64,000 nt of DNA, from NCBI RefSeq assembly GCF_014202215.1, contig NZ_JACHGB010000003.1, positions 434,001 to 498,000 of the forward strand, in the 5' to 3' direction. The stretch comes from Quisquiliibacterium transsilvanicum. Its GTDB lineage: Bacteria > Pseudomonadota > Gammaproteobacteria > Burkholderiales > Burkholderiaceae_E. Shown here one piece after another: positions 47,375 through 55,972 of this stretch; the stretch's first letter is position 1; every line of letters starts with the position of its first letter. The notes beneath the pieces are model-generated. The model saw nothing but the letters and a program-made list of their open reading frames with translations. It made no database searches and had not been told where the DNA came from. The position numbers and the translations under genes are program-made.

Positions 47375-48046
47375 ATGGGACTGACGGGCATCGAGCTCAA
47401 CCGCGGCGGCGAGGATTTCTCCGACGAGGAGGTGCGCCTCCTCGAGAAGCTCAGATGGCCGATGCGCGCGCTCTACCGGCAGGCGCTGGCCTCGGCCTGC
47501 GCCGCTTGTGCGACCGCCATGCTCCGGCAGCTCGCTGCGAACGACCGGCTGGGCTCGGTGCGGATCGATCGCAACCTCGGCATCGCCGACGCGTCAGGCT
47601 CCGCGCTGGCCTGGCTCGGCGAGAGCGCCCGACGCATGCCCGGCACGGACGGGTGCGCGCTGCCAGCCGGGCTCCGGCATTGGCTTCGCGGGCGCATGGG
47701 CGAAGCCGCGGCCATGGCCGGAGCGCATCCGCAGCCTGCAGTCGTCGATGTCCCCGACGGCGCAAGCCTCGCCCTGCACTGCGTGCCCGACCCGGATGCG
47801 CAGGGATGCACGCTGCTGATCGAGCGCGTGGCCGGCGAGTCGCCGCGCAGGCGCGTCCGCCCGACGGCGCTCACCGCCCGGGAAGCGGAGGTGCTCGGCT
47901 GGATCACGGCGGGCAAGTCGGACGCCGGCATCGCGGAGCTGCTGGGCGTCAGCCCGCGCACGGTGGGAAAGCACCTGCAGAACATCTACCGCAAGCTGGG
48001 GGTCGAGAACCGCACCGGCGCGGCGATGCGCGTGCTGGGCCGCTGA
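47375..48046 (+). CDS. LuxR-type regulator, N-terminus lost
   Basis: 223 aa from the ATG at 47375. The C-terminal LuxR helix-turn-helix is intact: LTAREAEVLGWITAGKSDAG (about 165-184), then IAELLGVSPRTVGKHLQNIY. The first segment, GIELNRGGEDFSDEEVRLLE, matches the middle of GAF-LuxR regulators, just after the sensor domain, so the sensor (about 120-150 residues) is missing. No ribosome site is evident at the ATG. The 5' end meets the truncated methyltransferase head to head, suggesting that one deletion removed both 5' ends. The gene is probably a pseudogene. Confidence 0.7.
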   Translation: MGLTGIELNRGGEDFSDEEVRLLEKLRWPMRALYRQALASACAACATAMLRQLAANDRLGSVRIDRNLGIADASGSALAWLGESARRMPGTDGCALPAGLRHWLRGRMGEAAAMAGAHPQPAVVDVPDGASLALHCVPDPDAQGCTLLIERVAGESPRRRVRPTALTAREAEVLGWITAGKSDAGIAELLGVSPRTVGKHLQNIYRKLGVENRTGAAMRVLGR

Positions 48047-48083
48047 ACGGCAAGCAGCAGCGAGCAGCACCGATCAGAACCGA

Positions 48084-49370
48084 TCAGTCCCCGTATACCC
48101 GCCCGAACAGCACCCAGGTGCTGCCGTTCCAGCGCGCGAGCCGCGCCTGCTCGAAGGGGAAGAAGTCCTGCGGCGAGGTCTTCACGCGCACCCCCGGCAG
48201 CAGCATCGGCAGGGAGGTGTCCAGGCTGGCCGCCTGACGCATCACGTTCGCGCGGGTCAGGTCGTCACCCGCCTGGTCGAGGACCTTCACGAGCAGCTGA
48301 GCGACGTTGTAGCCGTAGACGTTCAGGTTGTCCGCCACGTCACCGCGCGGATGCCAGCGACCCACCCAGGCGAGCCATTCCCGGTACTCGGGACTGTCGG
48401 CCCACTGGGGATCGGTGGGATCGCGCTGGTAGAAGGCCGAGATCACGCCGACGCCGTTCTCCGGCCCTGCCGGCAGCATCACCGAGCGCGCGCCGCTGGA
48501 GACGTTGTTCAGGTAGTGCAGCGGCCGCCAGCCGATCTCGGCGGCCTTGCGGATCGCCTGTGCCGCGAACTTCGGCGTGGTGACGTTGAAGAAGGTGTCG
48601 GCGCCCGAAGCCTTCAGCGAAACCATCTGGCTGTCGATCGTCGGGTCCGCCACCTCGTAGGATGCCTGCGCGACGATCATCTCGCCGGCCCGCTCGCCCA
48701 GTCCGTCGCGCAGTCCCTTCAGGTAGTCCTTGCCGTAATCGTCGTTCTGGTAGAGCACCGCGATGCGCGCGTTCGGCCGCGTCTCGAGGATGTGCCGCGC
48801 GTAGACGCGCGCCTCGGCCTGGTAGCTGGGCTGGCCGCTCATGGTCCAGGGGAAGTGCCTGGAGTCGCCCCACTTGGTGGCCCCGGAGGCCACGAACAGC
48901 TGCGGCACGCCGCGGTCGTTCAGGTACTTGCGGATCGCTGTATTGGTCGCAGTGCCGAGCGGGTTGAAGACCAGCAGCACCTCGTCCTGCTCGACCAGCC
49001 GCCGGGTCATCTCCAGCGCCTTGCCCGGGTTGTAGCCGTCGTCGCGGCTGACCAGCACCAGCCTGCGCCCGTTGACGCCGCCCTCGGCGTTGACCTTGTC
49101 GAACCAGGCGCCGATCGCCTTGCCGATGACGCCGTACGCGGACGCGGGTCCCGAGTAGGGTGCCAGGTGGCCGATGCGGATCTCGCGCGGCGCGGGGCCG
49201 CCGGACGCGGGCGCCGCCGATGCTGCAGCCGAAGCCGAGACCAGCGAGAACATCGCAGCGGCCCCCGCAAGGAGCGCGGCCAGCACGCCGCGAAGCGCAA
49301 GGCGACGCCCCGTCGGCCTGCCGGAACCCGATGCGGCCCCTGCCGCGCCCCTCGTCCACGCCACCGTCAC
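48084..49370 (-). CDS. Periplasmic substrate-binding protein, Liv-type (copy 1 of 3)
   Basis: 428 aa from a GTG at 49370, with GAGGG 7 bases upstream. The N-terminus is longer than in the other two copies: a basic stretch, then a hydrophobic Ala-rich signal core and a Pro/Ala spacer, mature near REIRIGHLAPYSGPASAYG. RDDGYNPGKALEMTRRLVEQ, YQNDDYGKDYLKGL and GATKWGD are shared with the neighbouring two receptors. It is the most diverged of the three. No permease or ATPase is attached, so it probably feeds the Liv system at 52332-55747. Two short ACCGATCAG repeats overlap its 3' end. Confidence 0.92.
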   Translation of the reverse strand: MTVAWTRGAAGAASGSGRPTGRRLALRGVLAALLAGAAAMFSLVSASAAASAAPASGGPAPREIRIGHLAPYSGPASAYGVIGKAIGAWFDKVNAEGGVNGRRLVLVSRDDGYNPGKALEMTRRLVEQDEVLLVFNPLGTATNTAIRKYLNDRGVPQLFVASGATKWGDSRHFPWTMSGQPSYQAEARVYARHILETRPNARIAVLYQNDDYGKDYLKGLRDGLGERAGEMIVAQASYEVADPTIDSQMVSLKASGADTFFNVTTPKFAAQAIRKAAEIGWRPLHYLNNVSSGARSVMLPAGPENGVGVISAFYQRDPTDPQWADSPEYREWLAWVGRWHPRGDVADNLNVYGYNVAQLLVKVLDQAGDDLTRANVMRQAASLDTSLPMLLPGVRVKTSPQDFFPFEQARLARWNGSTWVLFGRVYGD

Positions 49371-49399
49371 TCGCCGCCCTCGCCTGTCGTTCGCAACGG

Positions 49400-49425
49400 A
49401 AAAGGCGGCCGAAGCCGCCCTTTCC
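49400..49425 (-). terminator. Rho-independent terminator after receptor copy 2
   Basis: Read on the minus strand, GGCGGC-TTCG-GCCGCC forms a 6-bp stem with a stable TTCG loop and is followed directly by TTTT. An outer GGAAA/TTTCC arm extends it. It begins about 25 bp after the stop of the receptor at 49450-50658, so that gene ends here before copy 1. Confidence 0.85.
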
Positions 49426-49449
49426 TGATCGCGGGACGCGAAGTCTAGC

Positions 49450-50658
49450 TCAGGGCCCGTAGATCTTGCCGAAGCGCACCCACTGCTTGCCGTCCCAGCG
49501 CTGCAGCTGCTGGCGCTCGATCGGGAAGAAGTCCTCCGGGGAGGTCTTGACGTTCACGCCCGGCAGCAACATCGGCAGGGTGAGGTCCAGGTTGGCGGAG
49601 ACCTTCATGATGTTCTCGCGCGTCAGGTTGTCCCCGGCGCGCTTGAGCACCTCGACCATCGTCTGCGCCACCGTGTAGGCGAAGACGTTGTTCGCGTCCT
49701 TCAGGTCGCCGGAGGGGTGGTGCTTCTGCATCCACGCGAGCCAGTCCTTGTACTCCTGGGTGGCCTGCCACTGCGAGTCGGTGGGGTCCTTCAGGTAGTA
49801 GGCGGTGATGACGTCCACCGCGTTCTGCGGGCCCGCCGGCATGATCACCGAGCCCACCGACGAAGACACGCCGTTCAGGTAGTGCACCGGCTTCCAGCCG
49901 ATGTCGGCCGCCTTCTTGATCGCCTGCGCCGCGAACTTGGGCGTGGTGATGTTGAAGAAGACGTCCGCGCCGCTCGACTTGAGCTCGACGAGCTGGCTGT
50001 CGATGGTCGGATCGGTGACCTCGTAGGTGATCTTCTTGATGATCATGGTCTTGGCCTTGTCGCCGAGACCGTCCTCGAAGCCCTTCAGGTAGTCCTTGCC
50101 GTAGTCGTCGTTCTGATAGAGGACCGCGACCTTCGCGTTCGGCTTGGTCTCGAGCACGTGCTGCGCGTAGATGCGCCCCTCGGACTGGTAGCTCGGCTGC
50201 CAGCCCATCGTCCAGGGGAAGTTCTTGGGGTCGCCCCACTTCGTGGCGCCGGTGGCGTTGAACAGCTGCGGCACCTTCTTCTGGTTCAGGTACTTGTGGA
50301 TCGCCGAGTTCGGCGGCGTGCCCAGCACGTTGAAGATCAGCAGGACTTCGTCCTGCTCGACCAGCTTGCGCGCCATTTCCACGGTCTTGGCCGGGTTGTA
50401 GCCGTCGTCGTACGACACCCACTTGAGCTTGCGGCCATTGACGCCGCCTTCGGCGTTGACCTTGTCGAAGTAGGCGCCAATCCCCTTGCCGATCGTCCCG
50501 TACGCCGATGCGGGTCCGGAGTAGGGGCTGATACCCCCGATGACGATCTCCTTGTCGTTCGCGCCGGTGTCGTACTTCTTCTGTGCGAAGGCCGGGCCTG
50601 CAAGCAGGCCGGCGGCGACGCCTGCGACGATTCCGCGGCGAAGTCTGTTCATGGTCAT
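49450..50658 (-). CDS. Periplasmic substrate-binding protein, Liv-type (copy 2 of 3)
   Basis: 402 aa. The start at 50658 gives MTMNRLRRG and an Ala/Gly-rich signal peptide with cleavage near AFA, then QKKYDTGANDKEIVIGGISP. The next ATG, two codons later, is equally possible. Very similar to copy 3: the pair share YDDGYNPAKTVEMARKLVEQ, GTPPNSAIHKY, KKVPQLF and PNAK. It belongs to the group of Liv-type receptors in which a large two-lobed protein binds carboxylates or amino acids. Its own strong terminator follows, so it may be transcribed alone. Confidence 0.94.
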   Translation of the reverse strand: MTMNRLRRGIVAGVAAGLLAGPAFAQKKYDTGANDKEIVIGGISPYSGPASAYGTIGKGIGAYFDKVNAEGGVNGRKLKWVSYDDGYNPAKTVEMARKLVEQDEVLLIFNVLGTPPNSAIHKYLNQKKVPQLFNATGATKWGDPKNFPWTMGWQPSYQSEGRIYAQHVLETKPNAKVAVLYQNDDYGKDYLKGFEDGLGDKAKTMIIKKITYEVTDPTIDSQLVELKSSGADVFFNITTPKFAAQAIKKAADIGWKPVHYLNGVSSSVGSVIMPAGPQNAVDVITAYYLKDPTDSQWQATQEYKDWLAWMQKHHPSGDLKDANNVFAYTVAQTMVEVLKRAGDNLTRENIMKVSANLDLTLPMLLPGVNVKTSPEDFFPIERQQLQRWDGKQWVRFGKIYGP

Positions 50659-50811
50659 GCAATCGTCTCCATCGTTGTCTCTATATGGCTCGGGCGCCGA
50701 TCGAACTGCGCACAGCCTTCGACGATACGACGAAGCAATCCTGACCCTAAGTGGGGAATACGCGAGGCAGGGATATCCCGGACGCGCAGCTCACATCTGC
50801 GCACCGGCCTC

Positions 50812-50839
50812 CGGCCGGAGGGCAGCCGCCCTCCGGCCG
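50812..50839 (-). terminator. Strong hairpin after receptor copy 3
   Basis: CGGCCGGAGGGC and GCCCTCCGGCCG form a perfect 12-bp stem with a 4-base loop, 9 bp downstream of the stop of the receptor at 50849-52066. No T-run follows, so it may end the transcript with a helper factor or protect the mRNA 3' end. Confidence 0.6.
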
Positions 50840-50848
50840 AGCGGTGAA

Positions 50849-52066
50849 TCAACGGCCGTAGGTCTTGCCGTCGAGGATCCAGCTCTTGCCGTTCCACTGA
50901 GCCATCTGCTGTCGCTCGATCGGGTAGAAGTCGTCCGCCGAGGTCTTCACGTTGACGCCGGGCAGGATCATCTGCAGCGAATGCAGGTCGAGGCTGGCCG
51001 CCTGCTTCATGATGTTCGCCCGGGTGAGGTTGTCGCCGGCCTTCTTGAGCACCTCCATCAGGCCCTGCGCCACCACGTAGCCGTAGACGTTGTTCGCGTC
51101 CTTCAGGTCGCCGGTGGGATGCCACTTCTTCATGAACTCGCTCCAGGCCTTGTAGTCCGGGAAGCTGGCCCATTGGGCATCGGTAGGGTCCTTCAGGTAC
51201 TGGACGGTATAGACGTCCTTCGCGTTCTCCGGGCCGGCCGGAATGATGACCGCACCGACGGACGCCGAGACGCTGTTCAGGTAGTGCTGAGGCTTCCAGC
51301 CGATCTCTGCCATCTTCTTGATCGCCTGGGCCGCGAACTTGGGCGTGGTGATGTTGAAGAAGGCGTCGGCGCCAGAGCCCTTGAGCGTGGTGAGCTGGCT
51401 GTCGACCGTCGGATCGGTGACCTCGTAGGTGAGTTCCGCGACGATCTGCTTGCGGCCCTGCTCGCCCAGCCCGTCCTTGAAGCCCTTCAGGTAGTCCTTA
51501 CCGTAGTCGTCGTTCTGGTAGAGGATGCCGATCTTCGCGTTCGGCCTGGTCTGGAGCAGGTGCTGCGCGTAGATCAGCGCTTCCGACTGGTAGCTCGGCT
51601 GCCAGCCCATGGTCCAGGGGAAGCTCTTGGGGTCGCCCCACTTCGTGGCGCCGGTGGCCACGAAGAGTTGCGGCACCTTCTTCTGGTTCATGTACTTGTG
51701 GATGGCCGAGTTCGGCGGCGTTCCCAGGGTATTGAACACGAACAGCACCTCGTCCTGCTCGACCAGCTTGCGCGCCATCTCCACGGTCTTGGCCGGGTTG
51801 TAGCCGTCGTCATAGGTGACGAACCTGATCTTGCGGCCGTTGATGCCACCTTCAGAGTTCACCTTTGTGAAGTACGCCGTCAACAGCTTGCCGATCGCGC
51901 CATAGGCCGATGCGGGGCCCGAGTACGGGCTGATGCCGCCGACGACGATCTCCGTGTCGCTTGCGCCGGTGTCGTACTTCTTCTGCGCCAGCACGGGAGT
52001 GGCGATGAGTGCTGCACTCAGGCCGGCAACCCCGGCGAGCACCATGCGGCGAATCTGACTCTTCAT
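50849..52066 (-). CDS. Periplasmic substrate-binding protein, Liv-type (copy 3 of 3)
   Basis: 405 aa from the ATG at 52066, with AGGAGACGA upstream; a reading to 52183 is non-conserved. Signal peptide MKSQIRRMVLAGVAGLSAAL, in outline, with cleavage after VLA. The mature part (QKKYDTGASDTEIVVGGISP) is close to copy 2. The LivM gene of the adjacent system stops 265 bp upstream and is closed by an intrinsic terminator, so copy 3 has its own promoter region (a TATAGT box is seen). It should deliver to that permease or to a shared one. Confidence 0.95.
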   Translation of the reverse strand: MKSQIRRMVLAGVAGLSAALIATPVLAQKKYDTGASDTEIVVGGISPYSGPASAYGAIGKLLTAYFTKVNSEGGINGRKIRFVTYDDGYNPAKTVEMARKLVEQDEVLFVFNTLGTPPNSAIHKYMNQKKVPQLFVATGATKWGDPKSFPWTMGWQPSYQSEALIYAQHLLQTRPNAKIGILYQNDDYGKDYLKGFKDGLGEQGRKQIVAELTYEVTDPTVDSQLTTLKGSGADAFFNITTPKFAAQAIKKMAEIGWKPQHYLNSVSASVGAVIIPAGPENAKDVYTVQYLKDPTDAQWASFPDYKAWSEFMKKWHPTGDLKDANNVYGYVVAQGLMEVLKKAGDNLTRANIMKQAASLDLHSLQMILPGVNVKTSADDFYPIERQQMAQWNGKSWILDGKTYGR

Positions 52067-52102
52067 GTCCGTCGTCTCCTGTTGGAATGAGTTCCGGAAA
52101 CG

Positions 52103-52108
52103 ACTATA
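52103..52108 (-). promoter_or_regulatory. Possible -10 box of receptor copy 3
   Basis: TATAGT (minus strand) lies 36 bp before the receptor start, in the region after the Liv terminator. The -35 sequence (TTACCG at about 18 bp spacing) is weak. Confidence 0.35.
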
Positions 52109-52269
52109 GCGGCGACTGGCTTGACGCGGTAATGGAATTGGCGTAGCGCGGGCTATCGATTTCCATGATAGGGGAAACACCATTCGGGACAGTCCGAGGG
52201 CCCGTCCATGGCCCGCCCGCCCCTTCGCCGGGCCTGCAAGGTGGCCTCGTCGGGCATGGGAACAGACCG

Positions 52270-52302
52270 AAAAAAAAACGCCGCGGCGAACCGCGGCGTT
52301 TT
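52270..52302 (-). terminator. Rho-independent terminator of Liv operon 2
   Basis: CGCCGCGG-CGAA-CCGCGGCG is a perfect 8-bp stem. On the minus strand it is followed by nine T bases, an ideal intrinsic terminator, 29 bp after the LivM stop. On the plus strand four T bases follow, so it may act in both directions. Confidence 0.93.
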
Positions 52303-52331
52303 CTCGGTGGGCGGCTGGACGCCGCCTCCGA

Positions 52332-53360
52332 TCAGGCTGCCTTGGGACGGAACAGCTTGGACTTGATGGTCTTGAGCAGTCCCATGACGCCGGTGGGCAT
52401 CAGGTACATCAGACCGATCAGGAACACGCCGTAGATCGCCCAGGGTGCCGACTTCGAAATTTCGTCGGCCACGTTCGGGATGAACTGGATGAAGATCGCC
52501 CCGAACACCGCGCCCCAGATCGTCGCCAGCCCGCCGACGACCACGCCGACCAGGAAGGTGATCGACAGGAACACCGTGAAGCTGTCAGGCGCCACGAAGG
52601 CCACCGCGATCGCGCCCAGCGAGCCCGCCACCCCGGTGAAAGCCGCGGACATGCCGAAGGTGATCGACTTGAACACCGGCAGGTTGATGCCCATGGCTGC
52701 AGCCGCGATCGGATGGTCGCGGATGGCGATCAGCGCCCGGCCGACGCGACCGCGCAGCAGGTTCCAGCCCACCAGGAACATGATCGCGGCGACGAACAGC
52801 GTGTAGAAGTAGAGCCACCGGTCGGCGTTCAGCGGCTGGCCGAACATCGAGAACTCGAACGGAGCTTCCGGCTTCATCAGCACCAGGCCCTGCACGCCGC
52901 CGGTGAAGTCCTCGATGCCCTTGAACTTCAGCATCTGCGGAGTCGCCAGCGCCAGCGCAAAGGTGGCAAGTGCGAGGAAGTGCCCTGCCAGCCTAAGGGC
53001 TGGAAAGCCCATCAGGTAGCCGGCTACCAGGCACACCGCGAACGAGATCGCCGGCGTGATCCAGTACGGCATGTCGTAGCGGTCCATGAGGATCGCCGTG
53101 ACGTACGCACCGATGGCGTAGAACGCCCCGTGCCCGAGTGAAAACTGACCGTTGTACCCGGTGAGGATGTTCAGGCCCAGCAGCGCGATCGCGTAGACGA
53201 TCACCAGGTTGAACTGGAATACCCGGTAGTTCTTGACCAGGAAGGGCAGGCACAGCAGCGCCACGAGGACGACGATGCCGCCCACCCACGCAAGGGTGGT
53301 GACACCCTTCTGGCGGTCGGCGGTGGCGCCGGAGTTCTTGAAAAGCGTCAACGGGTTCAT
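52332..53360 (-). CDS. livM: Branched-chain amino acid-type ABC permease LivM
   Basis: 342 aa from the ATG at 53360, which overlaps the livH stop by 4 bp. About nine to ten membrane helices. Family blocks: GLNILTGYNGQFSLGHGAFYA, GRVGRALIAIRDHPIAAAAMGI (ATPase-facing loop) and GSLGAIAVAFVAPDSF. The last gene of liv operon 2 (G-F-H-M), closed by a strong terminator. Import substrate unknown, but the three tandem receptors downstream are likely partners. Confidence 0.93.
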   Translation of the reverse strand: MNPLTLFKNSGATADRQKGVTTLAWVGGIVVLVALLCLPFLVKNYRVFQFNLVIVYAIALLGLNILTGYNGQFSLGHGAFYAIGAYVTAILMDRYDMPYWITPAISFAVCLVAGYLMGFPALRLAGHFLALATFALALATPQMLKFKGIEDFTGGVQGLVLMKPEAPFEFSMFGQPLNADRWLYFYTLFVAAIMFLVGWNLLRGRVGRALIAIRDHPIAAAAMGINLPVFKSITFGMSAAFTGVAGSLGAIAVAFVAPDSFTVFLSITFLVGVVVGGLATIWGAVFGAIFIQFIPNVADEISKSAPWAIYGVFLIGLMYLMPTGVMGLLKTIKSKLFRPKAA

Positions 53361-54229
53361 ACGCGAGTCACCAGGACCTTGCCGAAAAGACCATTCGGCT
53401 TGAGCGTGAGCACGGTGACGATCAGCACGAGGGCGACCGTCAGCTTCAGTTCGGTACCGATCACGTAGGCGCCGAGCAGATTCTCCAGCACGCCGACGAT
53501 GAGTCCGCCGATGACCGCGCCCCATGGGTTGTCGATGCCGCCGAGCAGGGCGCCGGCAAAGCCGTAGAGCAGGATGCCGGACATCATGTTCGGATCAAGG
53601 TAGACCACCGGCGCGATCATCATGCCGGCCACGGCACCGATGGCGGCCGCCAGGCCCCAGCCCATCGCGAGCATCATCGACACGCGAATGCCGACGAGGT
53701 TGGCGGAGTCGGGGTTCTGCGCTGCACCGCGCATCGCCAGCCCCAGGGGGGTGAAGCGGAAGAACGCGTAGAGCAGCCCCAGCACGCACAGCATGACGCC
53801 GATCGAGCCGAACTCATGCGCCGAGAAGTACTTGGTCGCGTACCAGGCATCCTTCGGGAACGGGCTCTGGAAGGCCTTGATCGTGTGCTCGAACATCCAG
53901 CCGGCCATCGCGTTGAAGATCACCAGCAAGCCGATGAACACGATCACGTTCGTCAGCACCGGCGCCTTCTCGACGGGCTTCAGGATGATGCGCTGGATCA
54001 GGTAGCCGCCGACGAAGGAGATGCCCACGGTCAGGAAGAAGGCGGCCCAGTAGGGCATCCCACTGTTGATCATCGCCCAGGCGATGAACGTGCTGAACGT
54101 GGCCATCTCGCCCTGGGCGAAATTGATGTGATGAGTTGCCTGATAGATCATGACCAGGGCCAGCGCCACCGAGGCATAGATGCCCCCGGTGGACAGCCCT
54201 GAGAAGACCTGATGAAGAAATGCCTCCAT
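53357..54229 (-). CDS. livH: Branched-chain amino acid-type ABC permease LivH
   Basis: 290 aa, eight predicted helices. HINFAQGEMATFSTFIAW near the start, RGAAQNPDSANLVGIRVSMM in the ATPase-facing loop and GALLGGIDNPWGAVIGGLIVG near the C-terminus are family blocks. Coupled to livM by a 4-bp overlap and 26 bp from livF. With LivM it forms the channel of the second Liv system. Confidence 0.93.
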   Translation of the reverse strand: MEAFLHQVFSGLSTGGIYASVALALVMIYQATHHINFAQGEMATFSTFIAWAMINSGMPYWAAFFLTVGISFVGGYLIQRIILKPVEKAPVLTNVIVFIGLLVIFNAMAGWMFEHTIKAFQSPFPKDAWYATKYFSAHEFGSIGVMLCVLGLLYAFFRFTPLGLAMRGAAQNPDSANLVGIRVSMMLAMGWGLAAAIGAVAGMMIAPVVYLDPNMMSGILLYGFAGALLGGIDNPWGAVIGGLIVGVLENLLGAYVIGTELKLTVALVLIVTVLTLKPNGLFGKVLVTRV

Positions 54230-54255
54230 GCCGTTCTCGTCCGTAGGTTGTGTTA

Positions 54256-54969
54256 TCAGTAGCCGAGGTACGAGCGGCGAACCGTCTCGTCGGCCTTGAT
54301 CTGCTCGCTGGTTCCGGACAGCTGGACGTGCCCGGTCTCGAGCAGGTAGGCGTCATGCGCCAGGTCCAGAGCGATCGATGCGTTCTGCTCGACCAGCAGC
54401 ATGCTCACCTGATCCTCCTCGTTGATCTGCCGCATGATCCGGAAGATCTCGAGCACGATCAGCGGCGCCAGGCCGAACGAAGGCTCGTCGAGCAGCAGCA
54501 GGCGCGGGCGGAGCATCAGCGCGCGACTGATCGCGAGCATCTGCTGCTCTCCACCCGACAGCGTGCCGGCCTGCTGGCTGCGCCGCTCCTTCAGGCGCGG
54601 GAAGCGCGCGTACATCTTCTCGATGTCGCGCTCGACCTCGGCCTTGTCCTTGCGCGTGTACGCGCCCAGCCGCAGGTTCTCCTCGACCGTCAGGCCGGTG
54701 AAGGTGCCGCGGCCGTCGGGCACGTGCGCCACGCCCATCCGGACGATGTTCGCAGTGGACTTGCCGATGATCTCCTGCCCGTCGAACAGGATGCTGCCGC
54801 TGGTCTGGACGATCTGGCAGATCGCGCGCAGCGAGGTGGTCTTGCCGGCGCCGTTGGCGCCGAGGACGGCGGTGATCTTGCCCTGCTCGACAGCGAAATC
54901 GATCCCGAACAGCACCTGCGTCGCACCGTAGGACGCGTTCAATCCTTTGACTTCAAGCAACTTAGGCAT
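54256..54969 (-). CDS. livF: ABC importer ATPase LivF
   Basis: 237 aa from the ATG at 54969, overlapping the livG stop by 8 bp. Walker A GANGAGKTT (37-45), signature LSGGEQQ, Walker B LLLLDEPSFGLAP and the switch LLVEQNASIALDLA. It powers transport with LivG. A longer in-frame start at 54996 would lie inside livG and is not conserved. Confidence 0.94.
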   Translation of the reverse strand: MPKLLEVKGLNASYGATQVLFGIDFAVEQGKITAVLGANGAGKTTSLRAICQIVQTSGSILFDGQEIIGKSTANIVRMGVAHVPDGRGTFTGLTVEENLRLGAYTRKDKAEVERDIEKMYARFPRLKERRSQQAGTLSGGEQQMLAISRALMLRPRLLLLDEPSFGLAPLIVLEIFRIMRQINEEDQVSMLLVEQNASIALDLAHDAYLLETGHVQLSGTSEQIKADETVRRSYLGY

Positions 54970-55747
54970 CGGCCGGAGCCCCCAGATACGCGGCAATCAC
55001 ATCAGGATGGCTCTGGATCTCGGCGGGCGTGCCCTCCGCGATCTTCCGGCCGAAGTTCAGCACGACGATGTGGTCGGTGACCGCCATCACGAGGCTCATG
55101 TGATGCTCCACCAGCAGGATGGTGATGCCCATGCGCGTGCGGATGTCCTTGATGAGTTCCTCGAGGCCGCTCAGCTCCTCGTGGTTCAGGCCGGCCGCCG
55201 GCTCGTCGAGCAGGAGCAGCTTGGGCTTGGCGGCCAGCGCACGCCCCATCTCGACGCGCTTCTGGATGCCGAACGGAAGGTCGCCCACCGCCCGGTCCTT
55301 GTGCACCGCGAGGTCGAGGTACTGCATGATCTCGCTGGCTTCCTGGCGTACGCGGTCCTCTTCGGCCTTCACGACCGGCAGACGCACCGAGTTGGCGAAG
55401 AAGCCGCCCTTGGACCGGCAGTGCGCGCCGACCATGATGTTCTGCTCGACGGTCATCGTGCGGAACATCGCAAGGTTCTGGAAGGTGCGGCCGATGCCGA
55501 GATTTGCGATCTCGTGGATCGGCGTCTTGGTGATCGACCTGCCTTCCCAGAGGAGGTCGCCTTCCTGATACTGATAAAGCCGGCTCAGGCAGTTGAAGAG
55601 CGTGGTCTTCCCCGCGCCGTTGGGGCCGATGAGCCCGCATACGCCGCCGCGCGGAACGTCGAAAGTCACCCCGTCCAGCGCCGTGATGCCGCCGAAGCGG
55701 ACCGTGATTCCACGCACACTGAGCAGGGCGTCGCTGGTGGCCGCCAT
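54962..55747 (-). CDS. livG: ABC importer ATPase LivG
   Basis: 261 aa from the ATG at 55747, with GAGGAGAG upstream; the reading upstream to 55924 is not conserved. Walker A GPNGAGKTT (41-49), Q-loop IGRTFQNLAMFRTMTVEQNIM, degenerate signature LPFGIQKRVEMGRAL, Walker B LLLLDEPAAGLNHEE and LLVEHHMSLVMAVTDHI. It is the first gene of liv operon 2. A sigma-70-like promoter lies upstream at 55829-55857. Confidence 0.94.
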   Translation of the reverse strand: MAATSDALLSVRGITVRFGGITALDGVTFDVPRGGVCGLIGPNGAGKTTLFNCLSRLYQYQEGDLLWEGRSITKTPIHEIANLGIGRTFQNLAMFRTMTVEQNIMVGAHCRSKGGFFANSVRLPVVKAEEDRVRQEASEIMQYLDLAVHKDRAVGDLPFGIQKRVEMGRALAAKPKLLLLDEPAAGLNHEELSGLEELIKDIRTRMGITILLVEHHMSLVMAVTDHIVVLNFGRKIAEGTPAEIQSHPDVIAAYLGAPADA

Positions 55748-55828
55748 GTCTCTCCTCTGCAGCTCTTCGAGCTGCTCCCTGGTTGGTTGTTCGATCCCGC
55801 GACGGGAGGCCCGCCGCGCGGACCCGCA

Positions 55829-55857
55829 TTTATATGCTGTCGGACCATCGGACGCAA
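55829..55857 (-). promoter_or_regulatory. Sigma-70-like promoter of Liv operon 2
   Basis: On the minus strand, TTGCGT and TATAAA are separated by exactly 17 bp. The -10 box matches 5 of 6 consensus bases, the -35 box 3 of 6. It lies 82 bp before the livG ATG, after the end of Liv operon 1. Confidence 0.6.
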
Positions 55858-55972
55858 GCCAGGTTACCAGCGGGTATTCCACTAGAAAGCATTCCGTTCG
55901 GACCGGAATCGCGGATCCCTGCAAGCGCGCCGCGATGGGCGCGCGCGGAAGCTCCGGGAGGGCTGCCGGGAG

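Noticed and set aside
48069-48087. Direct repeat ACCGATCAG, twice, between the LuxR remnant and receptor copy 1
   Set aside because: Only two 9-bp units and overlapping a stop codon; too small to call an attachment site or operator.
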